Shown here piece after piece: positions 62,272 to 64,000 of a stretch of 64,000 bases of DNA; position 1 is the first letter of the stretch, and each line of letters opens with the position of its first letter. The stretch spans positions 8,742,001-8,806,000 of the forward strand of contig NZ_CP108476.1 of the NCBI RefSeq assembly GCF_036226465.1. The letters run 5' to 3'. The notes under the pieces were generated by a model that saw nothing but the letters and a program-made list of their open reading frames with translations, had not been told where the DNA came from and made no database searches. The stretch is from Kitasatospora sp. NBC_01250. GTDB taxonomy: Bacteria > Actinomycetota > Actinomycetes > Streptomycetales > Streptomycetaceae. The position numbers and the translations under genes were made by a program.

Positions 62272-64000
62272 ATGCCCATGATGATCACCATTGCCCGGCG
62301 TCCGGACTGGTCGGCCGACGTGGTCGTGGACGCCGATCCCACCACGCTCCTGCGCGACGTCGTGAAGAACCTGCTGGACAGCGTCGACGTGTCGCAGGCC
62401 CTGCCGACCGGCGACCCGGCCAGGACGGCGGTCTATCTCGCCGATCAGTTGCTCGACCTCTCCCAACCCCTGGCGGGCAGCGGGATCCACGACGGGACCG
62501 TCCTGTGGCTCGGCCGGCCCGGCCCGGCGCCGAGCCGCCGCGCGGGCCTGGTCACCATCAGGGTGGTGGCGGGCGTCGGCGCCGGACGGGTCTGGTACCT
62601 CGGCGCGGGTGAGCACCGCATCCGCTCCGGTGCCCAGGTCACCAAGGGCGGTGACCCGGCGGCGGCGGTCGCCGTCGTCCGGGTGACCCTGGACGCCACG
62701 GTGCACGTCCGCGCTCTGGCCCCCGCCGCCCTGCTGGGCCGCGCCCCACTGCCCGACCATGAGGTCCCCTGGCGGGAGACGGTCCAACTCCTGGTCGGGG
62801 ACACCATCATGGAGGCGCACCGGGTGCTGCGCCCGGACGCCGTCGTCGAACCCTCGCACGATGGCGAGTACCTGGACTACAACCGCCCCCCTCGACTGCT
62901 CCCCCCGGTGCAGCGCACCGCGTTCCGCCTTCCGGTCCAGCCCAGGCCGTCGGCCCAGAACGCGCTGCCGTGGGTGGCGGCCGGTCTGCCCGCCGTCGGC
63001 GGCGGCGCGATCGCGATGATGACGCACAACCCGATGTTCCTGATGATGGCGGCGATGTCGCCGGTCATGATTGTCGCGAACTGGTTCACCGGGCGGCGTC
63101 AGGGCCGGCTCGGGTACCGGCGGCAACTGACCGAGTACCAGGCCCAGCTGGCGGCCACCGAGGCCGAGATCGCGGCGGCACTGGACCAGGAACGCCTGGA
63201 CTGCCGCGCCGCGAGCCCGGACCCGGCCGAACTGCTCGTCATCGCGACCGGCCCGCGCGCCCGCCTGTGGGAACGCCGCCGCACCGACCCGGACCACCTG
63301 CTGGTCCGGGTCGGCATCGCCGACCTGCCCACCCGGATCGTCGTGGAGGAGGGCGAAGGCACCGAGCGCCACCGCGAACTGCGGGCGGTGCCGGACGTCC
63401 CGGTGGCCTTCTCCATCGCGCAGACGGGAGTCGTCGGCGTCGCGGGGCCGGACGGATGGCCGCGCCGGATGGCACGCTGGCTGGTCGGTCAGCTCGCCGT
63501 GCTGCAGAGCCCCCGCGACGTGCAGCTGTACATCCTGACCGACCCGGCGGGCGAGCCCCTGTGGCAGTGGGCGGCCTGGCTGCCGCACACCCGTCCGCTG
63601 CTGGGGCAGCAGGCCCTGGCGCTGGTGGGCGCGGACGCCGAGACGCTCGGCCACCGGGTCGCCGAGCTGGTCGAGCTCATCGGCGCCCGCCAGCAGGTGC
63701 GGCTCAACGCCGGCGCCGGGGCCGCCCTCGCCGACCCGGACGTCATCGTGGTGATGGACGGCGCCCGACGGCTGCGGGCGCTGCCCGGAGTGGTGACGGT
63801 CCTGCAGGAGGGGCCCGCGGTCGGGGTCCACAGCATCTGCGTGGACGCCGACGAGCGCACCCTGCCGGAGGAGTGCGCGACCGTGATCGTCGGCGCCGAG
63901 GGGCGGCCGGCCGCCCTGCGCCGGCAGCGCGCCGCGCAGATCGACGGCATCCTCGCGGACGAGGTGGCGGACAGCTGGTACGCGGGGACCGGGCGCCGGC
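62272..64000 (+). CDS. eccC: EccC/EssC-type FtsK/SpoIIIE ATPase of type VII secretion, 3'-partial
   Basis: 576 residues are visible from ATG 62272 (GAGGGG about 8 nt upstream); the frame is open at the right edge. The N-terminal part (1-220) has the two ubiquitin- or FHA-like beta domains of EssC-type proteins (TVLWLGRPG, VWYLGAGEHRIRSG). A hydrophobic pair of helices follows (about 230-275, ALPWVAAGLPAVGGG and MFLMMAAMSPVMIVANW), then a charged coiled coil and the start of the first cytoplasmic region (DLLVRVGIAD-like sequence, WPRRMARWLVGQLAVLQSP). The ATPase domains lie beyond the window. It drives export of WXG100 substrates and probably of others encoded further right. Confidence 0.92.
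   Translation, partial: MPMMITIARRPDWSADVVVDADPTTLLRDVVKNLLDSVDVSQALPTGDPARTAVYLADQLLDLSQPLAGSGIHDGTVLWLGRPGPAPSRRAGLVTIRVVAGVGAGRVWYLGAGEHRIRSGAQVTKGGDPAAAVAVVRVTLDATVHVRALAPAALLGRAPLPDHEVPWRETVQLLVGDTIMEAHRVLRPDAVVEPSHDGEYLDYNRPPRLLPPVQRTAFRLPVQPRPSAQNALPWVAAGLPAVGGGAIAMMTHNPMFLMMAAMSPVMIVANWFTGRRQGRLGYRRQLTEYQAQLAATEAEIAAALDQERLDCRAASPDPAELLVIATGPRARLWERRRTDPDHLLVRVGIADLPTRIVVEEGEGTERHRELRAVPDVPVAFSIAQTGVVGVAGPDGWPRRMARWLVGQLAVLQSPRDVQLYILTDPAGEPLWQWAAWLPHTRPLLGQQALALVGADAETLGHRVAELVELIGARQQVRLNAGAGAALADPDVIVVMDGARRLRALPGVVTVLQEGPAVGVHSICVDADERTLPEECATVIVGAEGRPAALRRQRAAQIDGILADEVADSWYAGTGRR

Overview
The window is very GC-rich (roughly 72-74 percent by eye), starts genes with ATG, GTG and TTG behind GAGG/AGGAG ribosome sites, and combines giant NRPS genes, secreted chitinases, a Streptomyces-type copper protein and a WXG100/EccC locus. 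This points to a Streptomycetaceae chromosome (Streptomyces or Kitasatospora). The call rests on composition and protein types only; there is no rRNA or tRNA in the window. Region 1 (1-37.9 kb) is the right-hand part of a non-ribosomal peptide cluster. Two collinear NRPS genes (the first cut by the left edge) carry nine modules: four in NRPS1 and five in NRPS2. They are followed on the same strand by an MbtH-like gene, a GNAT acetyltransferase and an MFS exporter, closed by a 14-bp perfect hairpin. Six modules carry epimerization (E) domains. Hand-read A-domain codes suggest, in order: D-unknown (A domain truncated and dead), D-Val-like, D-unassigned, hydrophobic, D-cationic, Thr, D-cationic, Val-like, D-hydrophobic. 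NRPS2 ends in an E domain and there is no thioesterase in view, so chain release must be encoded elsewhere. Region 2 (37.9-43.3 kb) is ordinary chromosome: a decayed S12 serine hydrolase pseudogene, a sedolisin-type secreted protease, two small proteins of unknown function and an FMN-binding glutamate-synthase-like protein. Region 3 (43.7-59.9 kb) is rich in secreted polysaccharide-degrading proteins: two convergent GH18 chitinases sharing a carbohydrate-binding module, a secreted protein of unknown function and a GH64 beta-1,3-glucanase with CBM6. Four promoters here carry sites resembling the DasR operator (dre), including a triple array in front of the unknown secreted protein. Interspersed are a ThrE-type exporter, a lipoprotein plus CopC-CopD pair, an MscL channel with a zinc ribbon, and a 1,497-residue LamG/coiled-coil protein with a polymorphic-toxin layout followed by a candidate immunity gene; a 16-bp perfect hairpin lies at their junction. 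Region 4 (60-64 kb) is the edge of a type VII secretion locus: a membrane ricin-lectin protein on the minus strand, then a WXG100 protein and the start of an EccC ATPase, cut by the right edge.
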